Assembly: GCA_002315455.1 (NCBI GenBank)
Contig: DCGG01000078.1
Location: 1,114-8,053 of the forward strand
Source: Lentisphaeria bacterium UBA1784
GTDB taxonomy: Bacteria; Verrucomicrobiota; Lentisphaeria; Victivallales; Victivallaceae
Reading direction: 5' to 3'
DNA: 6,940 bases
Positions 6,273 through 6,940 of this stretch are shown piece after piece. The translations under genes and the position numbers were made by a program. The stretch's first letter is position 1. Each line of letters starts with the position of its first letter. Under the pieces are notes generated by a model. It was not told where the DNA came from and searched no databases. It saw only the letters and a program-made list of their open reading frames with translations.

Positions 6273-6872
6273 ATGTACAAATACAAGAACGTCATCCGTC
6301 TGATCTGCTACGTCATTTTCCTTGCCGGCGCGCTGGCGTATCCGGTGAAGCAGATCCTGAATTTCGAGCATCCTGCGGTTTCGCCTTCGGTGTATCAGTT
6401 CCGGGTGGCGACGCTGGACCCCTACGATCCCCTGCGGGGGCGCTACCTCGCGCTGAAGATCCTGCCTGAATGCGTCGAGACCGCCGACTGCGCCCCCCAG
6501 TGGGGCCGGGAAGCGAGGAAGGGACACCGCCTCCCGCTGGCCGTGCTTGCCACGGCGGAGGATGGTTCCGCCGCGGTGATTGCGCTGGCGGAGACTCCGG
6601 AGCAGGTGCCGGCTGGCCGTGATTTCATCCGGATCGCCGGGATCCGTCACTCCTCCTCCTGGAAGGACGGCAAACCGGTCGCCCCCTATCTCTACTATCT
6701 GAAATTCCCCTTCGACCGTTTCTTCATCAGTGAGAAGAAGGCCGCCGAGGTGGATAAGATGCTCCGGCCCACTCCGGAACGTCCGGCTCCCGGAATTCTG
6801 GTGGTGAAGGTTTTCCCCGATGGGAATTTCATGGTGGATGACCTGCTGGTGAACGGCAAAAAAGTACTTTGA
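6273..6872 (+). CDS. GDYXXLXY-family membrane-anchored protein
   Basis: The 199-residue product has one N-terminal hydrophobic segment (about 8-24) after a short basic stretch. It is probably anchored in the inner membrane with the rest in the periplasm. The family core is LDPYDPLRGRYLALKI (48-63), in which the name-giving motif reads G-R-Y-L-A-L-K-I: the aspartate is replaced by arginine and the final tyrosine by isoleucine. The second conserved block, YYLKFPFDRFFISEKKAAEV, and the C-terminal VVKVFPDGNFMVDDLLVNGK both fit the family. The function is unknown. The ATG lies 5 nt after the stop of the DUF2157 gene. GGGGAGG (6256-6262), inside the end of that gene, is the likely ribosome-binding site. 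A strong terminator follows the stop, so this is the last gene of the operon. Confidence 0.85.
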   Translation: MYKYKNVIRLICYVIFLAGALAYPVKQILNFEHPAVSPSVYQFRVATLDPYDPLRGRYLALKILPECVETADCAPQWGREARKGHRLPLAVLATAEDGSAAVIALAETPEQVPAGRDFIRIAGIRHSSSWKDGKPVAPYLYYLKFPFDRFFISEKKAAEVDKMLRPTPERPAPGILVVKVFPDGNFMVDDLLVNGKKVL

Positions 6873-6889
6873 TCGCGAATTGATCCCGG

Positions 6890-6914
6890 GGGCGGCGGAG
6901 ATGCCGCCCTTTTT
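6890..6914 (+). terminator. Strong intrinsic terminator of the DUF2157-GDYXXLXY operon
   Basis: A perfect 7-bp GC stem, GGGCGGC (6890-6896) with GCCGCCC (6903-6909), encloses a 6-nt loop. It is followed at once by TTTTT (6910-6914) and an AT-rich stretch. It begins 17 nt after the stop codon. The remaining bases to 6940 show nothing else that I can support. Confidence 0.92.
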
Positions 6915-6940
6915 ATTATATTGCTTTAGCGAAAAAAAAC

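Overview
The window looks like chromosome from a Gram-negative, LPS-bearing bacterium. It is moderately GC-rich in its genes and AT-rich in its promoters. The evidence is a pair of lipid A aminoarabinose genes (arnA, arnD), an exported protein with a signal peptide, sigma-70-like promoters and GC-hairpin/U-run terminators. The lineage cannot be fixed from sequence alone. ArnA and ArnD resemble the proteobacterial proteins strongly, but the split gene set and the neighbours do not match the enterobacterial arn operon. A non-enterobacterial host, for example of the PVC group or a deltaproteobacterial line, is only a guess. No mobile element, CRISPR array, tRNA or rRNA was seen.

Layout. Positions 1-828 (minus strand) carry the first 276 codons of a cobalamin-dependent methionine synthase-type homocysteine S-methyltransferase, cut by the window edge. 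Positions 829-1227 are non-coding but not empty. On the minus strand they hold, in order of transcription: a likely terminator for the arn genes, a near-consensus promoter, a roughly 100-nt structured small RNA with a 10-bp closing stem and a U-run, and a second GC-palindrome/U-run just upstream of the methyltransferase gene. Positions 1228-4117 (minus strand) are arnA followed 7 nt later by arnD. Positions 4118-4330 are a divergent control region with one candidate promoter per strand. On the plus strand, 4331-4894 encodes a secreted DUF2059 protein. Positions 5008-6872 encode a two-gene operon, a DUF2157-type polytopic membrane protein and a GDYXXLXY-family protein, ending in a strong intrinsic terminator at 6890-6914.

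How the genes work together. ArnA makes UDP-4-keto-pentose from UDP-glucuronate and formylates UDP-Ara4N. ArnD deformylates the undecaprenyl-phosphate-linked sugar. These are the two ends of the formyl protect/deprotect cycle that drives Ara4N export to lipid A, the modification behind polymyxin and cationic-peptide resistance. The partners ArnB, ArnC, ArnT and ArnE/F are not in this window. The DUF2157 and GDYXXLXY genes are a recurrent pair of unknown function. The most unusual part is the 829-1130 intergenic region, where an unrecognised structured RNA with its own promoter lies directly upstream of a methionine-synthesis gene.
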